From Capitulum mitella (taxonomy: Eukaryota; Arthropoda; Thecostraca; Pollicipedomorpha; Pollicipedidae), in NCBI GenBank assembly GCA_030062745.1, contig CP099851.1, forward strand, positions 7,008,393 to 7,072,392: a stretch of 64,000 nucleotides of DNA, read 5' to 3'. The notes beneath the pieces are model-generated. The model made no database searches, was not told the DNA's origin, and worked only from the letters and a program-made list of their open reading frames with translations. A program made the translations under genes and the position numbers. How positions within the stretch are numbered: the stretch's first letter is position 1; every line of letters starts with the position of its first letter. Shown piece by piece: positions 36,930 through 47,149 of this stretch.

Positions 36930-37664
36930 CTACATGGTTGCCGTCACCGCAGGTTCATCGAAACAGCACTGGCAGTGGTGCCGACAAGACTTATCGAACA
37001 CTGGACAGCGGGGACAGCCAGCTTTGTTGTGTCAGATTTGTTGAAGTGTTTCGATGCAACTTCTCAAGCGCGGTTTCTGGAAACTCTCCGTCTGTACAAC
37101 GTTAACACTGTTTAGTTTGACAATTACTTCTCGGGACGTACGCAACAAGTTCGAGTTAGCAATTGCCACGGCCATGTCACAAGGGAAATCTCTCAGCTGC
37201 CTTTTGTCAAGGCTTATTTGTCACTGAGATGTGCCCTGAAGTGTTTCGGTACGAAATTTGATAATGAGATGAATCTTCACATATCGAACGGAACCGTTGC
37301 TTACTTTGCTGATGACATCCAGCTTATGGTCTGCGGGCAGAAGAGCGAATCGGAACAGCCTGATTGGCGCACTGGAAGTCAGTCAGCTTCGCATACCTGG
37401 ATTTGTGCTAACGCGTTGAAGTTAAACACTAAGGCACTGCCGCGCAACAAAATGATAAGCCTCCCAAAAATGCGAACCGAAGTCGGCAGACGACTCCGCT
37501 TTGTGGCGATGTACAAAATTATAACGCCATTTTTAATTAATCAAATTCCGCTCGAACAAGACCCTATAATTTTTGCAACAACCAGACTCGCTTTTTATCA
37601 GCAAAACAAATGTTCAGAACCCAAATTGGAACGTCGCCGGATAACTCTGCGTATGTTCACGTGA
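36930..37664 (+). pseudogene. LINE reverse transcriptase relic (right-arm copy)
   Basis: One reading frame (36915-37115, a single in-frame stop after NVNTV, then on to 37664) shows RT landmarks in the correct order. FVVSDLLKCFD corresponds to RT motif A, and FDNYFSGRTQQVRVSN to the conserved segment after it. YFADDIQLMV is the catalytic YxDD-type box with F in place of the first Y, and WICANALKLNT follows it. This order is typical of Jockey/CR1-like non-LTR retrotransposons. The segment between motifs B and C is degraded. There is no endonuclease and no poly(A) tail, so it is a truncated fossil. Its partner is at 840-1590. Confidence 0.75.
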
Positions 37665-37913
37665 AGGTATGCTTATTGCTTAGCTTTTCACTCGCGTGCA
37701 CGAAAAGTCGCACGTGCCGAATACCACGTCCAATAAAATATCTGATCTCATCTGAGTCAAACCATAATTGTTCGTGAATGTTCTCAGAGCAAACCAACGC
37801 TTTGCATAGCACAGGTATTCCGCCGCCACGAACAATGCCTAGGCGACTAGGTTAAGCGGATTAGGCTCAATGGCCATGTTTGATAGGAAAATCTGGGTTA
37901 ACATCTAGCTTAA

Positions 37914-38117
37914 CCCTATTACAGTATGGAAGGAGGGGGCTTCAAAACCTTTCCCAACTGTTTTTTCTAGTCATGTTCATGGTTTTTGAATCAGCTTCAC
38001 GAAACCACGTCATTTTTCTTATCTATTCTTGATACGCATGACGTGAATTTATTGCGATTTTGTTTTGCCTGGGGATGAAATCAGGCAAAGTTTTAAGGAA
38101 CCAACTCACGCCATTTC
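37914..38117 (-). repeat. Diverged family A relic, cut by the scaffold gap
   Basis: It starts after TTAA (37910-37913) with CCCTATTACAG, mirrors positions 384-590, and runs directly into the N tract. Confidence 0.6.
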
Positions 38118-38617
38118 NNNNNNNNNNNNNNNNNNNNNNNNNNNNNNNNNNNNNNNNNNNNNNNNNNNNNNNNNNNNNNNNNNNNNNNNNNNNNNNNNNN
38201 NNNNNNNNNNNNNNNNNNNNNNNNNNNNNNNNNNNNNNNNNNNNNNNNNNNNNNNNNNNNNNNNNNNNNNNNNNNNNNNNNNNNNNNNNNNNNNNNNNNN
38301 NNNNNNNNNNNNNNNNNNNNNNNNNNNNNNNNNNNNNNNNNNNNNNNNNNNNNNNNNNNNNNNNNNNNNNNNNNNNNNNNNNNNNNNNNNNNNNNNNNNN
38401 NNNNNNNNNNNNNNNNNNNNNNNNNNNNNNNNNNNNNNNNNNNNNNNNNNNNNNNNNNNNNNNNNNNNNNNNNNNNNNNNNNNNNNNNNNNNNNNNNNNN
38501 NNNNNNNNNNNNNNNNNNNNNNNNNNNNNNNNNNNNNNNNNNNNNNNNNNNNNNNNNNNNNNNNNNNNNNNNNNNNNNNNNNNNNNNNNNNNNNNNNNNN
38601 NNNNNNNNNNNNNNNNN
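38118..38617. other. Scaffold gap, exactly 500 N
   Basis: The round length indicates a placeholder rather than a measured gap. It lies exactly where the right arm would continue outward, and sequence after it does not match the left end of the window. Confidence 0.98.
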
Positions 38618-41059
38618 GCTATCGCGATTCACATTGCGCGCACAACGGGATGGGTCGCCCACCTCTTTGGCGCATGCGCTTAACCCGCCAGCAGCATCCT
38701 AGGCACCTGATCTATCCTAGGCACCTGATCCATCCTAGGCACCACCGCCGCCTAGCGGCCGAGCGCGGCTCCACCGCCGGGGCGTAACCAGACGGCCGAG
38801 GCGACCGCCGCCTGGCGACGGGCACTTGAATCAGGCACCACTGGTGCTGGTCATGCACAAAAGGTGGCGCTCGCGTCCACCCGCGTTGTCCGCACAATGC
38901 CGACCGCAGAGCGACCCCGCGCCGTGGCGGGCAAAACATTTTACATTTATATATACACTCAACGACGATAACCCACAAACAATGGTATACGTGACTGCAA
39001 CATTGCTGTTTTTTGCTTGAATAGGTTTAATCTAGACAACAATCAAGTTCTAGGAGAAAAAATCAACAAGCAATTTGGTGCATGTTGCCTTCAGCCTTTT
39101 TGTTTGCAGCCTTTTTGTTAGCTGCTAAAGTCCATCCCAAATGTGGTCTAACCTGGCCTCATGACAGTTCATGCGGGTTAACACTATTTGTCGTTTTTAG
39201 AGACTTCTTGGCCAAGGAATGCATACCATGTATCAGCAAACCTAAGAAACAGTTCAAAACCATTATAAATAGGGAAATAGGGCGGAAATTCAGCTGACGC
39301 CAGGTCACTGACCTTGATCTTGACAACAAATTCGCCATCACGGAATTTTTAAGAATGTCCTCGAAGACTTTAAAAAATCGTAGGCTGGCCTTTTTACGTG
39401 ACCTAGGTCAGTCATCTGACATGAACAGAAGTTGGAAACTCTACAGGACATTCGAAAAGGACACAGAGAAAAGCACTGAAAATCTCAGCGGTTGCGAGCT
39501 GCTTTTTCTGTTTTTGGTATCATCAAAAGTTCTCGGGGGAGACCGTCGAAACGCCCCCTCCCCGTTGAGTCCAAATGCCAACTGATAAAGCCAGTAACCT
39601 CTGACCTAATGATAGTGTTACTTAGCCTAAGGACAACATTAGCCATTCCCTAAAGCCAAGCCAGTTTTTCTCACGCACACTTTAGTATTTATAGTGAGAT
39701 CTGCACACCACAAAAGAACAGAACAACAGTGCTAATGCCCATGGAGTGACTCACAAGGATGAACAAGAAAGAGCAGTCTCTCTGTTGAGCTATATAAGTG
39801 TGGTGCGAGGGCAGAGAAAACAAACATTAACAATGCAGCCCTCTATGTCATTCCAGATAACAGCTCGCAGGAGCCAAAAAAAAAACAGCTTATGACCTAT
39901 TATGGGATAATGATGAAAATTTTCTACCCGCGCTTTTCATACTCCAAGAAATCTTAGACTAGCACTATTACTAAGTCAACTGCAAACTTTTGCACTGACA
40001 AAGATCTATTTTTGCACCAGGTCGCGGCATACAGAACTTTGCATCTCGCCCAGTCACATCCTCAAACACTAAACCTGCTGGAGTTCAAGGACACAAATAA
40101 ACATCAGTTTTTCAGACTTGCATATGAGTACCCATAGCTGTCCAAGATCCAAATCTGAGGAAATTCCAATATATCTCTCAGTCTGGGGTGGGGCAAGCTG
40201 AGGGAACCATGGTACTGAGTGACAGTATCGTAATGTTACTTTTATACGTTTCACGGAGCCAAGTTTACATTGAGGGCATAAAAAAAAACATTGGACTATC
40301 ACATTTTTGGCAGATTACTTACAATAAGCTTTCCTCTTTTTACCGCAAAATACATGCTATATCCAACCAGCTTTCAACCTGGACCTTGGCAAATCTTCAA
40401 AATCCGAATTTAAATTCCGATAACACTAATTATCATCGTCGTTGGCTACAGCCAACGGCGATCATAATTAGTTTATCTGAAGTTGCTGGATATCTATCAT
40501 GTAGCAAAATACTTACGAGGTTTGATAAACAATTATATAACCTCATTATGTGATAGGGATGGAGAATGTCGGCAAAAAAATCATTCAACAAAACCTTCAC
40601 AATCAGACGACCAAAGTCCCGTTTAGTGTAAAGGTTTTTACCTAAATACCTTTGTACGGCTTCGGCCGCCAGGCTGCTGAAATTGATGTCTTCGCAGTCT
40701 GCTGTCGTAGCCGATCAACTCAAAAGATCATTCGTTTGGCACAGCCTGCTGTCATTGCTGACGAGTTCGCAACTCAAAAAATGCTTCGCTTGTGCTAACG
40801 ATATGTTACCGGTGCTATCGGTCCCACTTAGTGGCGAAAAGGAGCTGGAGTAAAACCGATAAATCGGTGCTGGCAACACGGTGCTGGAAATGGGAAATGT
40901 CGGTAAATATTTGGCCGTCTTAGGCCAACTCGGGCGATTTGGGGAAAGCGAATGATACGTGACGATTCAAGCCAGTGTCCTCTTCGATCGCACGCATACA
41001 GCTAAAATTCGAGATTTGACTAGACACACGCCCTTTACGTTAAAACTCGGCGATTTTGG
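38618..41059. other. No recognised gene
   Basis: GC-rich up to about 38940, then AT-rich. A tandem repeat of about 18 bp (CCTAGGCACCTGATC, three units) lies at 38697-38745. A TATATAA word sits at about 39793 without a recognisable transcript. A paired GGGGGA/CCCCCTCCCC motif near 39536-39562 is weakly reminiscent of the TTAA elements. The hairpin at 40425-40472 is listed separately. Confidence 0.35.
40425..40472. repeat. Near-perfect hairpin, 23-bp arms
   Basis: ACTAATTATCATCGTCGTTG continues GCT, a two-base loop follows, and then AGCCAACGGCGATCATAATT continues AGT. The arms match at 21 of 23 positions; one of the two differences could form a G-T wobble in RNA. No element termini were found around it. 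Confidence 0.75.
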
Positions 41060-41523
41060 CGCCGACTGCCGGGGGACGCCGTAGCCGAACGCGGCATGAA
41101 ATTAACGGGGAAGAATTTGAACGTGTCTTTATTTTCGAGACATAGGCCTTTTCATGTAATATGTCTTAATCCCAGTGGGTCTTGTGATGGTTTCTCATAC
41201 TTTCATTCCGGAAAAATTCAGCAGTGATCAGTCTAAATAGCTGGAGGAGCTTTATTCGCGAGAGTCCTTGTGTTGCCGAAATATGCCGGTTGTTGAGATT
41301 TTTTGAACTACTCGGTATTACCAGCAACTGCACCAGCTAGGTCTGCCATTTTCCAGGGCACTGGACTAGCCATTTTCTGTCCGTTCTGAGTACTTCATCA
41401 CCGATTTTGACGGCGATGCATTTTGGCTCATAACAGTTATTCGTGGCTTGACCTCAGGTCAGAGGTTGGAAGTCATTGATACTGCGTACAGTGACTGCGA
41501 ATGGATGATTTCATCACCCCACA
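41060..41523 (-). mobile_element. Older family B copy, first part (split by a younger family B)
   Basis: Minus-orientation family B interior: CTTTATTTTCGAGACATAGG, TTCCGGAAAAATTCA, the TTTTGACGGCGATGCATTTTGG segment and TTATTCGTGGCTTGACCTCAG. It stops at the TTAA (41524-41527) and resumes at 42748. Confidence 0.75.
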
Positions 41524-42747
41524 TTAACCCGTCCCCGACTGGGGGGGGGGGGCAGTTGACTGTCCCCCCTGAGGTTTTTCTGGGATTGCGAGAGAATCAA
41601 CAAACACAGAGTCACGGAACTTCGTGTACCTTTGGTTCATCAATTTTACACCTTGTGTCAAAGTTTTGACCTCAGGTCAAGCTAGGTGTCTCACCTAGGT
41701 CAGGTGAAACAGACCTATGCCAAAAAAGTTTAGCGCCCTGTATTTTTTCGCAAAAATGGTACCACAATAATATTTTCAGGGATCAGTAGCCTTCATAAAT
41801 GCAACAAATCTGCCATCTAAGATTTTTCGGAATTTTCCGGGTCGTTGAGCTAAGGTAAAATCCATTTTTAAGACCTGTCGTCTTTTTTTCGGAAATTGAC
41901 GGATTATTTTATAACATATTTAGTGTAGAATGAAGCAGACATCTAGTTACCGTCATTGGGCAAAGTATCAGTGACTTCCAGCCATTGACCTGAGGTCAGG
42001 TCACGAATAACTGTAGGGGCCCAAAATGTACCACCGTCAAAATCGACGATGAATTACTCAGAATGGGTAGAAAATGGCCGAACTAGCTTGAACAGACGTA
42101 AGTAATACCAGGAACCTCAGAAAGTGTGAAAAAGTAGCATATTTTGGAAATAAACAGGCTCTTGCGAATAAAGCCCCGCCAATTGTGCAGATTGGTAATT
42201 AATGAATTTTTCCAAAATTTAAGCATGAGAAACCATCAAAAGAACCAGAAAGATCAATAAAATTGACATAGATCGTCTTTTTTCGCGAAAATAAAGGAAC
42301 GCCAAAATAAGTTGCCGTCAATTTGGTACCGTATACGGCAGTGGCGCACACTGACAGCTGGCGGGAGAATTACGGTGTCTTTAACTCAACGTTTCGGCGT
42401 ATATGTTGAACAAATCTGGGGAAATTAGACGCGTTTCGGCATCTGCGGACCTTTACTTGTGCGCTGGTTCCTTTACCTATGCGTTATTAGTGACAGCCCT
42501 TGAGATTCAGGCCATTTCCCGATCTCATGCAGTCGGCTATGAGAAAACATATATAGGGCGTAAATTGGCTTACATATTATCTAAAACTAAAAATGAGACC
42601 AGTTTCGAGCTCTACTCGTCACAGGCTTTCCAACGGTATGCTTATTTTTATCGTGCGACCCACCGTTCTTGAGTTAGAGGGGGCAGTTAACTGCCCCCCC
42701 CCAAGTCGCCCATATTCGAGACGGACCGACGGTCGTGCGCGGGTTAA
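41524..42747 (+). mobile_element. Family B TTAA element, intact ends, inserted in an older family B
   Basis: TTAA at 41524-41527 and 42744-42747. The 5' end is CCCGTCCCCGACTGGGGG with palindrome GGGGCAGTTGACTG..CCCCC. The 3' end has GGGGGCAGTTAACTGCCCCC, then ACCGACGGTCGTGCGCGGG. The interior carries TGACCTGAGGTCAGGTCA (41986-42003). Length is about 1.2 kb, with no transposase frame. Confidence 0.85.
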
Positions 42748-43090
42748 AAACGTTATAAAAAAATCCGTCAACTTGTTTTGAAAATGGGGTTCACGTTACG
42801 TGAATGACCCGGAAAATTCCAAAAAATCAGAGATAGCTTCTTTGTTGTATCTGTCAAGATCTGTCATCCATGAAAGTTTCATAATGACACCATGTCTCCC
42901 GAAAAGTTACAAGAGTGATAAACTTCTTTGACATCTATTTGATCTGACCTAAGTCAAACATTAGACTTGACCTGAGGTCAAAACTTTGATACAAGGTGTA
43001 AAAATGATCAAGCAAAAGGTACGCAAAGTTTCATGGCACTATATTCTTCTGTTTTCTCGCAGTCTCGGAAGGCGGGACTGTTCAAGACGA
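42748..43090 (-). mobile_element. Older family B copy, second part
   Basis: It resumes the minus copy left at 41523. CACATTAA plus AAACGTTATAAAAAAATCCG reproduces the family segment CACTAAAAATGTTATGAAAT..CCGTCA. It continues through GACCTAAGTCAAAC..TTGACCTGAGGTCA to TTTTCTCGCAGTCTCGG near the family 5' end. Confidence 0.75.
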
Positions 43091-43707
43091 TAAATTCGGT
43101 GTATTCATGTATATTTTAGTGACCATCCAAACATATTTGGGTGTTTCAGGCGTTTTGTCACACAGAGATAAACACATGCATAAAGAAATCTGGAAGCGAA
43201 AACGGCACGAAAATTTTTATATGAAAAGAGAGCGGGCTCATCGGTTTCTCGCGTTAGGTGAGACGCGATTTAAAAAATCTTAAAGAGCGATGACAACGTC
43301 CAAACTACTTCACACGTGCAAACATCACAGACATCAAAAGGACTCAAACGAGAGCTCCTGCCATGGCTAAACATATATAACGTATAGAACTAGCATAGAG
43401 CGGAGACCAAGGACACAGATTCCTTTGGCCACTGCAAAACGTTTCAAAACGGCTTTTCAGCTTAATATGCTAACCACTGCAACCGAAGGTTTTTGTTGAT
43501 GTCATGATACCTGACCCGTCAGTCTGACGGACTTGGATCTTTTTGTCTCGCAATGGTTTACGTGGTCGTTATTGCCGAGACCGAACTATTTTCTCTCTTT
43601 CGGTCAGTGAGCATCGCCCTCTGTGGTGTTCCGTGTGGTGTAAAGAATTCTCTCTGTGATGTTCTCTGCAGCGTAACGTGTTCTCTCTGCAGCGTGCGTA
43701 GCTCCGA
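43091..43707. other. 3' flank of the receptor gene; no recognised gene
   Basis: AT-rich, with small direct repeats of TTCTCTCTG(C/T)(A/G) words at 43645-43695. No clear polyadenylation signal was identified for the minus-strand gene within this flank. Confidence 0.35.
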
Positions 43708-45666
43708 CTATCTTTGGTCTCTCGCCCCAGGAGCAGCCCATTTTCCGGTAGCTCGTGCTGTGCTCGGCCCTGCTGGAACTGTCCAGACGTCGGCCAGTCC
43801 GGCTGGGGGCCGCCGCGGCTGGCCGGCGCACACCAGCTCCAGCAGGAGGCAGCCGGTGGCCAGAGCGCCGCCGGCGGCCAGCAGCAGGAACGCGGCGCCC
43901 AGATCGCCGAGCCGCAGGCTGCGGCGCTGCGTCACCACGCGCGGCTCGGCGCCGTCGCCGCCGCCGACGAGCCGCAGCCACAGCTCGACCAGGCCGGACT
44001 GCAGCAGGCGCGCCACGGCCGCGTCCAGCTGCGGCCGGAAGCAGGCGCCGCGCCGCACCGGCCACGCCAGGCCCGTCTGGAAGAAGCGCGCGTGCGACAC
44101 GTGGTAGCGGTGCCCGTCGGGCCTCTGCGCTACCGCCCAGCGCAGCTCGGCCAGCTCCTCTATGTAGGCGGTGCCCGGCTCCAGCTCGAGCTCGGTCAAC
44201 TCGACCTCCAGCGGGAAATACTCAAGTCGCCCGGCCAGCCGCGCCAGCGGCGAGTCGCTGCCACGGAAGCTCTCAAGGTATTCGGTGACGGCCACCTGCG
44301 GGATGGACTCGACACGGAAGTCGGAGCGTGCCAGCTCCATCAGGCTGTCGACCGGCGCCGGGAACAGCAGCACCGACAGCTTCGACGTCAGCAGGGTCCG
44401 GTAGCAGATGGTGACAGTGAGGCAGAGCAGCCACCAGGCGGCGACCACGAGGCGCGCGGCGGTGCCGGCCGGCCGCAGGGCCACCGCCTGGTTGACGAGT
44501 GCGCCGCACACGAACGTGAAGGCGGTGGGCAGCCGGCGGCGCAGGCGCCGGCCCGGCAGCGCGCCCGGCAGCAGGACGACCGCCAGCAGGCCGGCCAGCA
44601 GCGCGGCCAGCAGCAGCAGCCAGGTGGCGGCGTCGAACGGCGCGGCGATCACCAGCCAACGCGGCAGCGGCGGCGGCCGCATCATGAGGAATGAGATCGG
44701 CTCCACCTGGAACGGGTACGTGTAGTCGACGACGGCGATGCGCTCAAGAGTCATCGAGATGTCGCCGACGGCTATGTCGGCGTCCCCGCGCACGATCATG
44801 CCGATGACCCCGGTCCAGGAGCCGTTCGGCAGCCGCGCGCCGAACAAGCCGTCCAAGCTCGCCGGGTGCGTCATCGAGTAGCTGAAGCCGTAGTGGGTAG
44901 CGATGACGTCCAGCATCGCCGCCTCGATCCCGGCGATTGCGGACCTGTTGGTCGGGTCGGGGAAGTAGGCATAGTAGGTGTTGGCGTCAGCAGTAGAAGT
45001 AACCCGCAGATGCTTACCACGGAGGCTGACCTTGTTGGGTCGGTAGAGGACGGCGCCACGTCGCCCCCAGCCGGCGTCGTACAGCAGGTGCGGCTCCATA
45101 TGCTGGCGCACGCAGTCGATGCTGAAGCCGAACACCTTGACGTCGCGCTCTCCGTGACCGAACATCACAGCCGAAATGGTCTGCGCGTGGTCGTAGCGGA
45201 CCAGCCTGGCGGCTGCCGACTCCGACAAGTTCCTCAGGCTCTCCACCACCACCAGACGGCCGCAGCGGCTGCCCCAGCCCTCCACGAAGGCCTCCGGCTC
45301 GCGTGGCCGCAGCTGCGTCCAGTCGGCCTCGTCCAGCCAGAAGACACACACCTTTGGGACGCTGCCCAGACGTGCCGTGGCGGCGGCGGCGGCCGGTTGC
45401 GCCGCCTCCACCAGCGCCAGCGACCTGGCTCGGCTGTGCAACTCTGGCCAGAGCTCGGGAGGGAGGGCGCCGCCGCCGCGCACCACCGCCACGTCCTGCC
45501 CGCCAGCCATGCGTCCGAGCAGGCGCGCCACGGTCCGGCCGACCGGCCCTGCAGCCGCCTCCTGACCGGTCCAGACGTCCGAGCCGGCGCCGGCCGCCGC
45601 CGCCGGCGGTCCAACCAGCGACAGCGCGAACAGGAGAACGAGCGCAGCGCGGTAGACGGACTCCAT
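43708..45666 (-). CDS. Divergent ionotropic receptor (IR/iGluR family), single exon
   Basis: A 652-aa ligand-gated cation-channel subunit of the arthropod chemosensory ionotropic receptor type, expected in the plasma membrane of sensory neurons. It starts at MESVYRAALV with a signal peptide (about 1-25). A short extracellular N-terminal part (30-210) follows. Ligand-binding lobe S1 (about 218-335) keeps R309 in ISMTLERIAVVDYTYPF, aligned with the amino-acid-binding arginine of iGluRs, although PLT before it is replaced. TM1 is about 346-367 and the pore segment about 380-395. TM3 is about 403-432, ending CYRTLLTSKLSVLL in place of the iGluR SYTANLAAF motif. S2 spans 435-575 and TM4 about 585-612, with a 40-residue tail. 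Length and order fit the family, which makes a complete uninterrupted gene likely. The coding region is far more GC-rich than its flanks and Ala/Arg/Leu-rich. The ligand cannot be deduced, and a delta-type glutamate receptor-like annotation is the main alternative. Confidence 0.88.
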   Translation of the reverse strand: MESVYRAALVLLFALSLVGPPAAAAGAGSDVWTGQEAAAGPVGRTVARLLGRMAGGQDVAVVRGGGALPPELWPELHSRARSLALVEAAQPAAAAATARLGSVPKVCVFWLDEADWTQLRPREPEAFVEGWGSRCGRLVVVESLRNLSESAAARLVRYDHAQTISAVMFGHGERDVKVFGFSIDCVRQHMEPHLLYDAGWGRRGAVLYRPNKVSLRGKHLRVTSTADANTYYAYFPDPTNRSAIAGIEAAMLDVIATHYGFSYSMTHPASLDGLFGARLPNGSWTGVIGMIVRGDADIAVGDISMTLERIAVVDYTYPFQVEPISFLMMRPPPLPRWLVIAAPFDAATWLLLLAALLAGLLAVVLLPGALPGRRLRRRLPTAFTFVCGALVNQAVALRPAGTAARLVVAAWWLLCLTVTICYRTLLTSKLSVLLFPAPVDSLMELARSDFRVESIPQVAVTEYLESFRGSDSPLARLAGRLEYFPLEVELTELELEPGTAYIEELAELRWAVAQRPDGHRYHVSHARFFQTGLAWPVRRGACFRPQLDAAVARLLQSGLVELWLRLVGGGDGAEPRVVTQRRSLRLGDLGAAFLLLAAGGALATGCLLLELVCAGQPRRPPAGLADVWTVPAGPSTARATGKWAAPGARDQR

Positions 45667-47145
45667 AGCGTACGCCGGAGACGGTGATCGCCCGGCGCTG
45701 CCTGGGGGCGGAGTCCGCGGCAGATGCTCGACGTCGACCCACGGTGAAGCCGCAGCAGGAGCTCGGCGTCAACTAGGCAGGGACGACACGCGGCCGATGC
45801 CGTCGGCCGGTCGTACCCCAAACCGTTTCGCATCCAGGCCATAAAGTGCACGTGAGTCGAGAGCTACCCACTGGTCCACGCAGCCACGTCACGTCGCTTA
45901 TTAATGGGACAGCCGCCGGCAGCCAAATTGCTGGCTCGATCGATCTGTGTGCACCTATGCGAGGGCTCAGGAGCGCAACACAATTTTGCATTTTTTACGT
46001 TTCAGTTTTCGCCAAAAAGCTAAAAACTGTTGTCCTTGCTAGACGCAAGACGCCAAAAAGTTGGTATTAAATAATTCTGTGTTTCATTTTTCGTCAGAAT
46101 TAACCAGAAATTGTTGTTCTCGCTAGATATAAGAAACAACACTTTTTACATCATCTTTGCGATTAGGATGGCCTTATGGCCATCACATCGGCACCCTAAT
46201 GTCCCATCCAGTGTTGAATCCTGATGCCCAAGGCTGTACCGTTTTGCCAACATTTCAGCGGTCCAGCTGTGATGAGGTAGTACCCATCTGACCTTCCCTC
46301 ATCTGAAAGGTCGGAGAGAGAATCGTGGATGATAAATGTCGCAGAATGTACCCCAAAACCGGCGGGCTGTGGTCGGCGACGCAGGTCTTGGATGAGGAGT
46401 CCGGGCTATTGGGCATACACTAGTATTAAATGTCGTTTTTGTAAGATTCAGCGTGACTTCAGTCGCACTGGCCAAGCTCCATTCTATTATGTTCTCGACG
46501 ACGGACGGGTACCAATGCACGAGGGTTTCAAGGTATCTGCACTCGCATCTTCATCCTTTGATGTGACATAATCGGTTCCATCTGAATCTTCTCGTCAACT
46601 GAGATTCCTCTCGTTCTTGGAAAAAGTCCCCGGTCCATCGAATTCACGTTTCCAGTGAGTCTTCCTGAGCTCCTGACGTCTGACCTACTTCTGTTGCTCC
46701 TGAAATTGCCAAAATTGTGGGGCGCTTGGTGAACCGATAGATGTACGCCTACTTTTTCAACAATTGCCGTCGGCTTTTGTCACACAATGGTGGTTGCTCT
46801 CATCTCTCCTCAGAACCCGGTGTGATAACAATCACTAACTGGATCCCTTTTAACATGGCCGCAGGCATCATTCTTTCCCGTTTCTCGGATGTAGGCAAGT
46901 GTTTTTTATGTAGTTTCCCACTCGCAAATCCTCTCTAAATTCCAACAATGTCCTGCCTCTTCCTATCTCTGTTTGGACACAAAGTCTGTTCCCACCGCCT
47001 TCCCATACGGCGACAGACTCGTCCACTACCGACCTTCGAATACGATAGGGTTTTTCCAGGAGTCAATGCGGCACTCAAGGCAATTTGTGGACTTGGTTAT
47101 GTCATCCTCGCTGAAATGTCCCCTTCACATGAATGCCAACTGCAT
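45667..47145. other. 5' flank of the receptor gene; no recognised gene
   Basis: GC-rich up to about 45950, then AT-rich. Two diverged direct copies of about 60 bp lie near 46000-46050 and 46085-46135, with the shared order TTTC..TTTTTCG..AA..TGTTGT(C/T)CT(T/C)GCTAGA. No TATA-type core promoter could be assigned with confidence. Confidence 0.35.
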
Positions 47146-47149
47146 TTAA

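Noticed and set aside
38060-38787. Frames crossing the N tract
   Set aside because: They are open only because unknown bases contain no stop codons.
43714-45687. Long open frames on the plus strand (for example 43714-44694 and 44866-45687) and other frames over the receptor gene
   Set aside because: They are antisense or out-of-frame shadows of the GC-rich receptor coding sequence, where stop codons are rare. They show low-complexity Arg/Gln/Pro/Ala composition and no domains.
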